Positions 1-8,894 of a stretch of 64,000 bases of DNA are shown in pieces. This DNA is from Sanderia malayensis (Eukaryota; Cnidaria; Scyphozoa; Semaeostomeae; Pelagiidae). Position numbers and translations under genes: made by a program. Location: the NCBI GenBank assembly GCA_013076295.1, contig RQOL01000715.1, forward strand, positions 84,630 through 148,629, read 5' to 3'. Every line of letters begins with the position of its first letter. Within the stretch, counting starts at the first letter, position 1. The notes beneath the pieces were generated by a model that did not search any database, was not told where the DNA came from, and saw only the letters and a program-made list of their open reading frames with translations.

Positions 1-2562
1 CGTCGTTTCCAAAAATGAATTCGTTGATCATGCCACAGCAACAAGAACAACACGGTATGGCAGTTTAATGACTGTATTGCTCATGTATTTTTTCGTTCCG
101 TTTTAATGGGCATTTGATTATTTAAAATCATTCATTACAACGTGTCTTTGTTTTCTTACAGTAGCATGAAGAAGGGAGGAAACGCCGTTTCTAAAAATAA
201 ATTCGTTGATAATCCCACAGCAACAACAACACGGTATGGCAGTTTAATGACTGTATTGCTCACGTGCAGTTGAATGATGGCATAATACAATGCAGTTGTT
301 TTAATGGGCATTTGATTATTCAAAATCATTCATTTCAACGTGTCTTTGTTTTCTTACAGTAGCATGAAGAAGGGTGGAAACGTCGTTTCCAAAAATGAAT
401 TCGTTGATCATGCCACAGCAACAAGAACAACACGGTATGGCAGTTTAATGACTGTATTGCTCATGTATTTTTTCGTTCCGTTTTAATGGGCATTTAATTA
501 TTTAAAATCATTCATTACAACGTGTCTTTGTTTTCTTACAGTAGCATGAAGAAGGGAGGAAACGCCGTTTCTAAAAATAAATTCTTTGATAATCCCACAG
601 CACAACAACACGGTATGGCAGTTTAATGACTGTATTGCTCACGTGCAGTTGAATGATGGCATAATACAATGCAGTTGTTTTAATGGGCATTTGATTATTC
701 AAAATCATTCATTTCAACGTGTCTTTGTTTTCTTACAGTAGCATGAAGAAGGGTGGAAACGTCGTTTCCAAAAATGAATTCGTTGATCATGCCACAGCAA
801 CAAGAACAACACGGTATGGCAGTTTAATGACTGTATTGCTCATGTATTTTTTCGTTCCGTTTTAATGGGCATTTGATTATTTAAAATCATTCATTACAAC
901 GTGTCTTTGTTTTCTTACAGTAGCATGAAGAAGGGAGGAAACGCCGTTTCTAAAAATAAATTCTTTGATAATCCCACAGCAACAACAACACGGTATGGCA
1001 GTTTAATGACTGTATTGCTCACGTGCAGTTGAATGATGGCATAATACAATGCAGTTGTTTTAATGGCATTTAATTATTCAAAATCATTCATTTCAACGTG
1101 TCTTTGTTTTCTTACAGTAGCATGAAGAAGGGTGGAAACGTCGTTTCCAAAAATGAATTCGTTGATCATGCCACAGCAACAAGAACAACACGGTATGGCA
1201 GTTTAATGACTGTATTGCTCATGTATTTTTTCGTTCCGTTTTAATGGGCATTTGATTATTTAAAATCATTCATTACAACGTGTCTTTGTTTTCTTACAGT
1301 AGCATGAAGAAGGGAGGAAACGCCGTTTCTAAAAATAAATTCGTTGATAATCCCACAGCAACAACAACACGGTATGGCAGTTTAATGACTGTATTGCTCA
1401 CGTGCAGTTGAATGATGGCATAATACAATGCAGTTGTTTTAATGGGCATTTGATTATTCAAAATCATTCATTTCAACGTGTCTTTGTTTTCTTACAGTAG
1501 CATGAAGAAGGGTGGAAACGTCGTTTCCAAAAATGAATTCGTTGATCATGCCACAGCAACAAGAACAACACGGTATGGCAGTTTAATGACTGTATTGCTC
1601 ATGTATTTTTTCGTTCCGTTTTAATGGGCATTTAATTATTTAAAATCATTCATTACAACGTGTCTTTGTTTTCTTACAGTAGCATGAAGAAGGGAGGAAA
1701 CGCCGTTTCTAAAAATAAATTTTTGATAATCCCACAGCAACAACAACACGGTATGGCAGTTTAATGACTGTATTGCTCACGTGCAGTTGAATGATGGCAT
1801 AATACAATGCAGTTGTTTTAATGGCATTTAATTATTCAAAATCATTCATTTCAACGTGTCTTTGTTTTCTTACAGTAGCATGAAGAAGGGTGGAAACGTC
1901 GTTTCCAAAAATGAATTCGTTGATCATGCCACAGCAACAAGAACAACACGGTATGGCAGTTTAATGACTGTATTGCTCATGTATTTTTTCGTTCCGTTTT
2001 AATGGGCATTTGATTATTTAAAATCATTCATTACAACGTGTCTTTGTTTTCTTACAGTAGCATGAAGAAGGGAAGAAACGCCGTTTCTAAAAATAAATTC
2101 TTTGATAATCCCACAGCAACAACAACACGGTATGGCAGTTTAATGACTGTATTGCTCACGTGCAGTTGAATGATGGCATAATACAATGCAGTTGTTTTAA
2201 TGGGCATTTAATTATTCAAAATCATTCATTTCAACGTGTCTTTGTTTTCTTACAGTAGCATGAAGAAGGGTGGAAACGTCGTTTCCAAAAATGAATTCGT
2301 TGATCATGCCACAGCAACAAGAACAACACGGTATGGCAGTTTAATGACTGTATTGCTCATGTATTTTTTCGTTCCGTTTTAATGTGCATTTGATTATTTA
2401 ATTTTTTTCATTTCAACTTCTCTTTGTTTTCCTGTAGTAGCTTGAAGAAGGGAGGAAACGCCGTTTTCAAAAATGTATTCGTTGATCATCCCATAGCAAC
2501 AACAACAACACGGTATGGCAGTTTAATGACAGTATTGCTCATGTATTTGCTCATCATGCTCA
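1..2562 (+). repeat. Dimeric satellite array, about 380-bp higher-order unit
   Basis: Two monomer types alternate. Type A is 182 bp; type B is 197-198 bp and has the extra stretch beginning cacgtgcagttgaatgatgg. Starts of the GTAGCATGAAGAAGG motif fall at 161, 359, 541, 738, 920, 1117, 1299, 1497 and 1679, so spacing alternates 198/182. The array runs off the left edge, so its true size is unknown. Each monomer contains an exon-like block: a pyrimidine tract plus CAG/TAG, then 75 nt (type A) or 72 nt (type B) that stays open in one frame, then GTATGG. Some monomers have 1-bp deletions (near 603 and 1721) that break that frame. The last, diverged monomer (about 2430-2562) runs into a MITE fragment. 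A related array lies inverted at 22.5-23.4 kb. Confidence 0.92.
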
Positions 2563-2567
2563 TGCTT

Positions 2568-2628
2568 TTAGTTCGTAATATCGGGAAGTTCGTTATAAGC
2601 GAGGTTCGTTATAGCGGGATTCCACTGT
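2568..2628. repeat. 3' fragment of a CAGTGG-type MITE
   Basis: The segment has two degenerate copies of a GTTCGTTATA motif and ends in gcgggattccactg followed by TA. This is the same terminal inverted repeat as the complete 187-bp element at 29038-29224. Only one end is present, at the right border of the satellite array. Confidence 0.7.
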
Positions 2629-3494
2629 ATGTAATTTGTAGTAGACCAGACGATATTCTATTTTTTCGGAATTTGGCCTTATTCAGCAAAGTTGATTCTA
2701 ATTTTCTCTGCAATATTTTTCTTACAGAGTGGAAAGGTGTGAAGGAGCTAGAAAGACTCAGCTTTTAAAGACATTTAAAAGCTGAGACAGTTAAAGAACA
2801 AAGACAATGTGAACACTTCTGCAGTTTATTGCTAAAAGCAATCCCATTTGGCATTGTGAACCACCATAATTGTCTAACAATTGATAAAGATAGCTTATTG
2901 AAGATCCTTAGAGTTTCAATGTCTTGTGTTTACTCTGGCTCTGCTGCACGTCTACATTGGCTATTGGTTTTACCTTACCAGCTAAAAGGTAAATTAATTA
3001 TAGCACGTTATCTGAACTACTTTTACTCTATGTTTAATTACTATTAGCTATTGCCACTGCTAAAGCAATTGCCTCAGTTCTTTACTTTTGATGTATCTTT
3101 CAAATTTTGATGCCATTGCTTTTCCCTTGGCTGTTTTCAGGTCCACACGCGTCACTTTATCCATCACCTTCTCCTAAAATCAAGACACTTATTTCAAATA
3201 GCCATGGGGCTTAAATGATCTAAGAGCTATGTAGATTACATTACAGTTGAACTTCTGAACTCTGCAGTGTTTATCCACTCAATGTGCCCACTGTTTAATG
3301 TCTCCATGAATTGATTTTCTTTCGACTTTTGATTCTCGAAGGCGAGGAACCTCTGAAAACTCGAACATACTTGTATTTTTTTTTATTTCCATTTCTTTGA
3401 CAAAATTCCGAATTCATCTTCTTTCATTTTTTGCTGGAAGCGCCATCTTTACACATACTGTTTGTACCGCCTAACTGCGATTGTCGGAGCTATA
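2629..3494. other. Interval without a recognised gene
   Basis: A 72-codon open frame (2829-3047, +) and shorter ones are present, but they lack recognisable domains or convincing splice context. I see no RNA gene or structured repeat here. Confidence 0.4.
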
Positions 3495-3641
3495 CAGTAA
3501 AACCCGCATATAAGAACCAGTTGATTAAGAACCTTCAGGGTGATTTTGCTGTTCAAAACAATAGAAGAAACAATAGCCTATTGTCTTGGAACAATATGCT
3601 GGATGGATAAGTTACAGTCTCTTATATGCGGGTGTTTACTG
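3495..3641. mobile_element. 147-bp MITE with CAGTAAAACCCGCATATAAG termini
   Basis: The left end CAGTAAAACCCGCATATAAG is matched by an imperfect inverted copy, CTTATATGCGGGTGTTTACTG, at the right end. TA dinucleotides flank both ends, as expected for a Tc1/mariner/pogo target-site duplication. There is no coding capacity. A diverged left half of the same family lies at about 39137-39250. Confidence 0.8.
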
Positions 3642-4380
3642 TATTTCTTTCTCAACAACTCTATAATAATAAATGATAACGACCATTAGACTTGTTGAGT
3701 AAATGTGAACATTTGAAAGTGATTTCTTTCTCACTGAGCATTCAATGTTACGTCATGTCAATAAAGTCACGCAAGAAGTCAGACTTCACATAGGTTCAAA
3801 CCATTCTATCACGTGATATACATTTCTGGCTATCTATTGGTTGGTTGCTGTGAGGTAAACATGCCCTTTTCCACCTGGATTCTCCTTAGCTACGGAACAA
3901 GTTGTGCTTTATGCTGAACAACACTGGGCCACATTTTGTTATTTTCGCAGATTTTTTAGTAATCCTGTTGCTTTTTACTTTTAGAGTTTTCCTCTGAGCT
4001 CCATACATTGGTAGTTGATTTTTGGCAAGAAGTCATTACAATCAGATAAAAAACCAGAAGAAGACCAAAGTTTATCACCACACTTGGTGATACAACAAAA
4101 ATATTATGGCAAACCTGTTAATTCATATTTCATTAGTTATCATTGGCCTGGTTTTCACGAACAATGCCAACCATCATTGCTTGCTGTTGTACCCTAGGAA
4201 ATAATATACAGAATTATTTGTCACTTAAAGAGGCAGTGTGCTACCTAATTTGAAGAATTGGGTGGCCACAAGAAGTTCTCCTTGCATGACAGGGAAGGGA
4301 GAAAACTGCCAACAAAAGAAATAGTGTAAGTATACCTTCTGTATTTGGAGCCCTGTTGTTATATTTATCTATTCCAAATA
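3642..4380. other. Interval without a recognised gene
   Basis: A 60-codon open frame at 4015-4197 (+) resembles nothing I recognise. The sequence ends at the TA target site of the next transposon. Confidence 0.4.
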
Positions 4381-5113
4381 CAGTTGACATCCGCTTACTC
4401 GAACTCTGAAGGGAAATCGAAATTTGTTCGGGTAAGCGAATGTTCGACTTAGCGGATGAACGGATTTTTTTAGCTAAATTAGTTATACTCGAGTCAGGGA
4501 AGTAAAATAAACTCACAATAGCAACTCTATTTAAATTCTATGCAAAATACGTATAAAAACGCCTTAATTGGGCAAAAATACGAGTCCAATGTGTGAAAGG
4601 TTCATACGTGAAAGGTTTTCATGTGTATAAGGATAGATGGAGCCCACAAAAAGGAGAAGTGCTTGTGAGTGCTATGCAGCCAGATAATGAAGCCGACAAG
4701 TATGCTGTCTGTACTTTGAAACAAGGCAAAATTGTTGGACACTTATCAAAAGGAATTAATGGAAAATTTGCAAAAACAGTATTTTACTTTCTTGGGTGCC
4801 ATGTAAACCGTTCCTGCCATGTAACAATAAAGAGTCCAGCAGTGAACCTTGGTGACGGTGAAAGAATGAATGTTTCTTGTGAACAAAAATTTGCAAAAAC
4901 AAGGACGTTTATAGATGTTCTACAGGTACAATTAATTACTAACAAATTATAACATATTTATCTAATGAAAAGTCAATAAAATTTTGAATTATTTTGTGAA
5001 AAAAGTCTCAGAGTTCGAGTTAGCGGACGCTTTTTGGTCCAAGGGATTCGAAAATTCGTTCGAGCAAGCGAATGTTCGAGTTAGGGGGTATTCGAGTTAG
5101 CGGATGTCAACTG
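4381..5113 (+). mobile_element. Pogo/Tigger-like TIR element carrying a HIRAN-like ORF
   Basis: The element starts CAGTTGACATCCGCTTACTC and ends in the inverted copy GAGTTAGCGGATGTCAACTG, with TA on both sides (4379-4380 and 5114-5115). Just inside the ends are further inverted GAATGTTCGA/GTTAGCGGA subrepeats. No transposase catalytic (DDE/D) domain is visible. The only long ORF is the HIRAN-like one at 4593-4952, so the element is probably non-autonomous. The TIR resembles pogo/Tigger ends (CAGT start, TA target), which is an inference from the termini. Confidence 0.8.
4593..4952 (+). CDS. HIRAN-like domain protein inside a TIR transposon
   Basis: 119 codons. The pattern is YVKGFHVYKD, W-P-x3-GE, then QPDNEADKYAV, KxGKIVGHLSKGI and a Cys-containing tail. 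This matches the HIRAN-like module that recurs in transposon-associated proteins of sponges, cnidarians and molluscs (YHVYxxxW...GE...REPxNxxDxYAV...VGHLPxxI). HIRAN domains are linked to DNA-end binding in other proteins; what the transposon version does is not established. The reading frame is open across the whole module, but I see no partner exon with a catalytic domain. The start at 4593 gives a short N-terminus, and the true N-terminus could lie upstream. Confidence 0.6.
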   Translation: MKGSYVKGFHVYKDRWSPQKGEVLVSAMQPDNEADKYAVCTLKQGKIVGHLSKGINGKFAKTVFYFLGCHVNRSCHVTIKSPAVNLGDGERMNVSCEQKFAKTRTFIDVLQVQLITNKL

Positions 5114-5115
5114 TA

Positions 5116-5396
5116 TTTTACAATATCTTTTCAACCAAAATACAACCTATAACATAATTGTGTATTCACAGGGCACAGAAGAAGCAAGCAGGACTGGTAT
5201 TGGCAGCTCAGGAGAAAGATGCCAGTTTGTATATTGGAGATTGCAAGACAAAGCTATGGAACCGAAATTTAATGACAAGTAAAAGAAGAATAAAAGTAAA
5301 TACAAAGTAGAAGATTCCAATTTAGCATTCTTTGTTTTTTCTTTCAAATTTTACATAGAATTTCTCAAGCCGGTGGATGCTGTTGTTATTGGAAGT
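5116..5396. other. Interval between transposon and first inverted-repeat arm
   Basis: There is only a 66-codon open frame on the minus strand (5147-5347), with no recognisable content. The left arm of the inverted repeat begins at about 5397. Confidence 0.35.
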
Positions 5397-5499
5397 AAGG
5401 GATAATAGCATTGGTCTCATTTTCGAAATAGCCTCAACGTCCAGTCGAGATTAACGTTTGGCATGGTAGTACAAGTACACAAACACAAATTTTACGAAA

Positions 5500-5790
5500 T
5501 TAAGAAACAGGAATATAACCAAAGTGGACATAAAATTCCGTCACTAAAATTAAAAACGCGATTAAAAATAAATCAAGCAATACCCGTTTGTATAAATTGA
5601 GGTCTGGACCCAACATAAGCTTTGCAAAGCCTGATTGCCGAAGTTCCCTGGCAACTCTTACCTTGAAATAATTGTGACGTTTTATGAATACCAAAACGGT
5701 ATATTGTTGATACAACTGAAATCCAATTTCTCCTTGTTTGCTATTTGCCTTCGAGGACCCACTCACGAATCTTAGAAGCAAATTGTTCAT
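5500..5790 (-). CDS. Small protein with hydrophobic C-terminus, left-arm copy (96 aa)
   Basis: I do not recognise the family. The ORF starts at ATG 5790 with MNNLLLRFV and ends FGYIPVS. Residues 1-70 are mixed and fairly basic (FIKRHNYFKV, VARELRQSGF). Residues about 68-88 (VLLDLFLIAFLILVTEF) look like one membrane segment. The copy in the other arm (16312-16590) keeps the frame despite substitutions and a 12-nt deletion inside the hydrophobic part; that preservation suggests it is coding. It is divergent to the family 2 gene, with 59 bp between the two ATGs. Confidence 0.5.
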   Translation of the reverse strand: MNNLLLRFVSGSSKANSKQGEIGFQLYQQYTVLVFIKRHNYFKVRVARELRQSGFAKLMLGPDLNLYKRVLLDLFLIAFLILVTEFYVHFGYIPVS

Positions 5791-5849
5791 ATTAACGACT
5801 AAATATTACGACTAAATAGTTTAATTATTGGTTAAATTGAGTGAAAACG
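5791..5849. promoter_or_regulatory. 59-bp divergent intergenic region (bidirectional promoter candidate)
   Basis: The ATG of the small membrane-type ORF (5790, -) and the ATG of the family 2 gene (5850, +) are separated by 59 bp. The same spacing occurs in the other arm (16253-16311). I see no clear TATA box. The core promoter or 5' UTRs may overlap the coding starts. Confidence 0.4.
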
Positions 5850-8069
5850 ATGGAACTGATCGTTCGAAAACGATACTCGAATTTTGTTGGCTCTCAAAGC
5901 GGCGAACCGAGTGCAGTAAATCAGGTAGATAAACATGGATTCATCATCTTGCTAAGACGAAGGAAATACAAAACTAAACATGATAGTCTTTTGGCTATCT
6001 ACAATGGAGTTAGATCTAAGTTAGTAGCTGGCATCCAGGCATCATGAGTAATATTCAGGAGATTTTCTGGTTTTTCAAAAACTTGATTTCAAACTTGAAG
6101 CTTTACATCTGTCGAAGTTTTGCTTCCATTTTAGAATGATTGATAAAAACCTTGCTTTGACATTCCGACAACAAAAAAATCAACATTGAAACAAATGTTA
6201 TATAAAAGAAAGTAAATAAATCAATAAAATAAATATGGATCAATCCAAAACCAAGCAAGTAAATAAGCAAATGAAAACATAAGATAACAACAGTAAAAAT
6301 AACAATGAATACTTCTTTTGTTGATTAGCTACGCCATCACAACCTTACAGATTTAGCTGGTTGTTACAATAAAATGGTGGATAAAATTGGTATGAATTCA
6401 AGATAATATTTATAGGACACCCAATATACGCACAATTGACAAACTCCATTCAATTATAAGTACAAGTACCAGTAACAATGCATATCGCTGCTTATGACAG
6501 GCCTTCTGAACAAGAGCATTCGAAAACTCTTTGATATAACTAATTGCGGAATCATGGAGAAGTTGCTTCGATTGTCTTACAGAAACTTTGCATTTCATCA
6601 GGTAAGACTCCCTTCAATGATAAGCAGCCACATGCTAAGAAACTGTTTCATCTTTCTTGTACAACACAGTACTGCCATCTTACTGTAAAAGATTCGTGTC
6701 TATTTACACAGATACGAAACCAGACAACAAAGATATTGGACGATATAGCTCAGTTGCATGCTGCAGTAAGTGTTCCCTCAATTAATTCAGTACAAAGCTA
6801 CATACATTTTATTGTAAACAATTTCCACTACTCGGACATTAAATAGTGCATGTGAAATATTGTTATTTTTAGAGCGACAATGAAGAGGTTTCGACCAGCC
6901 TCTTGGCCACTTGTAATTGCACCAAAGAGGTCATGTATATCTGGGACAACTTTCTGTACGACATATCTCAAACGGTTGGTATCATTAGTCCTGCTAAACC
7001 CCAGGAAGCATCGTATTTTATCATTGCCAAGCGGGTTGAAGTAAATAGCATAACGGGACTCCTGAAACAAGACGTTGTCTATTGAATTCAGGTTGCAAAA
7101 ACCTGAAACACTGCTAGTATGAGAAGGGGAGATAGATGATAGAGTTTGTGAGGGCTTACATAAACACGGAACCTCTAGAGTCCTGCAAAGCAATGTAACA
7201 TCTGAGAAATTTCGACAGCAATTCATAATATCAAGTCTTCATTGCATAAAACATAATTGCAGGAACAAGACGATGCCACCCTTTGGAAGGAATACATTCA
7301 ACTGACATATAAGAAATGCAACCGGCAGATAGTAAAATGGAAGAACGAAATGAACAGGTTGCGAAGAATTATCATGAAGGTTATACAGAAATGCAGGGTC
7401 AAGTCTATTGAAAGAAGAAAGCAATGCCGCTTGGAAAATACTAATCTGTTCCAAATGGGTGAGTATAAGTTTACGGGGAAGTATATATGTAAGAAGAGAT
7501 GCATTTCCCAACAATCACATGGGGCCAATAAAGATCAGGGTCAGTGTAAGTCAAACGTTCAAGAAATAACAACAGAAGATGCTGAGGAGACGAAGAGCAA
7601 TAAAACAATGATGGAAGATTACGAGAAGGAGAAGAAGAGACGAAAGTTTTACTGCCAGACTAGCTGCAGGGAAGAAAATCCGTCTGCAAGTGAAGAACAA
7701 GCAACGGTAGCAGCAAGAAAGCCAACATCCACCAAGAAGATTGTGCTCACCTTTGTGAGAAAAGTCAATGAAGTTTGGAAAATCAGAAGAAATGAAGAAA
7801 GTGCTACCAGGTTGGAAAATTCTAGAAAAGACGCTTCAAGAAAGCGTAAAAGATGCAAAATTGAGCCTGAGAGAAATACGTGTAACTCTGAGGATGTTGA
7901 GTGCAAAGACAGCTGTCGTGACTTTGCATTCCGTAACAGAAGCCCAATCTCTCTGTCACTGAAAAGGATGAAGTTTGACAATACGTTGATGCATCCAGCC
8001 CAGATGGTGACAGAGGCATGGCAAATTGTCGGCAGAAGGGCGAAAGATAACTGTCAATACAGTGAATAA
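5850..8069 (+). CDS. Family 2 Lys/Arg-rich protein gene, left-arm copy (multi-exon)
   Basis: Product family unknown. Exons supported by GT/AG borders and phase: 5850-5924 (MELIVRKRYSNF start), 6351-6389, 6501-6601 (ends RNFAFHQ), 6712-6765, 6873-6974, and the long last exon 7263-8069 ending in TAA. Phases agree from 6351 onward. The step from exon 1 (phase 0) to 6351 (needs one base carried over) is not resolved, so another 5' exon is implied. Exon 6712-6765 is exactly 54 nt, as in family 1. The last exon encodes a basic protein with coiled-coil-like Lys/Glu stretches, KIVLTFVRK, a KRKRCK cluster and SLKRMKFDN near the C-terminus, suggesting a nuclear, nucleic-acid-associated role (inference). 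No frameshift is seen in exons 6351-8069. Confidence 0.6.
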
Positions 8070-8400
8070 CACTTCCATTCTCCGGCAACAGGCTGAATAC
8101 AACTCGGTAGAAAGTGCCCAAGAAATCAAAACACGGGTAGAAAAACTAAAGCTATAGGTCAGCAGCCTTAGGCTGTTACTGGAACAATGTAGTGACTTCG
8201 TAATGTAAAAATCAACATTATAAATTAGATTAATAACAAAAATATACACATTAAATTTGCATTGAGGCATTGATAGGAATATTAAATACTTTTTTTACGT
8301 TTATTTATTTCGTTTTGAAGGCTTATATACTGCACATAATTGAAGTGTCTTATTTTTGTTTGTAATGAAGTTTTGCTTTCAAAATGATGCAGTATGATAC

Positions 8401-8703
8401 GTTCGAGTAAGATGTAGTTTGAATTATGTTTTCATTGGAGAATATATGAAATTTTGAGTATATTCCAGCTTGAAACCCGCTGGTGTTTATATATTGTTAT
8501 GTAGATTTTCTTGTCAAGGCCTCAGGCCACTTTTAGACGCCATTTTTCATCCGGTGGTGGGTAAATTATGCTCACTAAGTATACAACATTGAGAAAAGTG
8601 GAAAGAATTAATAGATAAATAAATAAATAGAAGTTAAACCAAAGTAAGATAAAATGTAAAAAGCGACGTCGCAAAAAGAAACGATTTGATAGGCAATTAA
8701 AAA
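8401..8703. other. Interval without a recognised gene
   Basis: AT-rich sequence after the left IR1 arm. I see no open frame, RNA gene or repeat that I can support. Confidence 0.35.
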
Positions 8704-8739
8704 TTACGTCACAATCAAAACATTAATCAATCTGACGTA
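8704..8739. promoter_or_regulatory. Inverted pair of CRE-like sites upstream of the 8.9-kb gene
   Basis: TTACGTCA (8704-8711) and TGACGTAA (8732-8739) form an inverted pair about 155 bp upstream of the ATG at 8895. CRE-type octamers are bound by CREB/ATF bZIP factors in animals. Similar TGACGTAA/TTACGTCA sites precede the exon near 41.2 kb. The link to regulation is inferred from position. Confidence 0.3.
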
Positions 8740-8894
8740 ACAATCACAATTAATAACGAAGTACATAGAAAGAAAAAAAATTCATAATTGAAATCAGATT
8801 TTAATGATCTACCTAGCGATATACAGTGATTGTTATTGCAGCAAACGTAATTATTTCAAGAGAAGGTGAAATTTGTGTGCATTCAGATTGAAAA

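Larger units (their letters stand above)
5397..8400 (+). repeat. Left arm of inverted repeat IR1 (about 3.0 kb)
   Basis: This segment recurs in reverse complement at about 13700-16730. Matched coordinates sum to 22100 for most of its length (6494/15606, 7257/14843, 8069/14031). Both arms carry the same divergent gene pair. Homology begins at taagggataatagcattgg and ends near the match to catacgtatcattttgaaag in the other arm. Divergence is visible (substitutions, small indels, a 12-nt difference in the small ORF), so it is older than the large repeat at 41-64 kb. Confidence 0.92.

Noticed and set aside
1..2562. CRISPR-like array
   Set aside because: Monomers are whole 182/198-bp repeats without unique spacers, in eukaryotic DNA; it is a satellite.
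7649..7981. 110-codon ORF antisense to the family 2 last exon (also 14119-14451)
   Set aside because: Shadow of the Lys/Arg-rich coding strand (Leu/Phe/Ser-rich antisense); no splice or start support.
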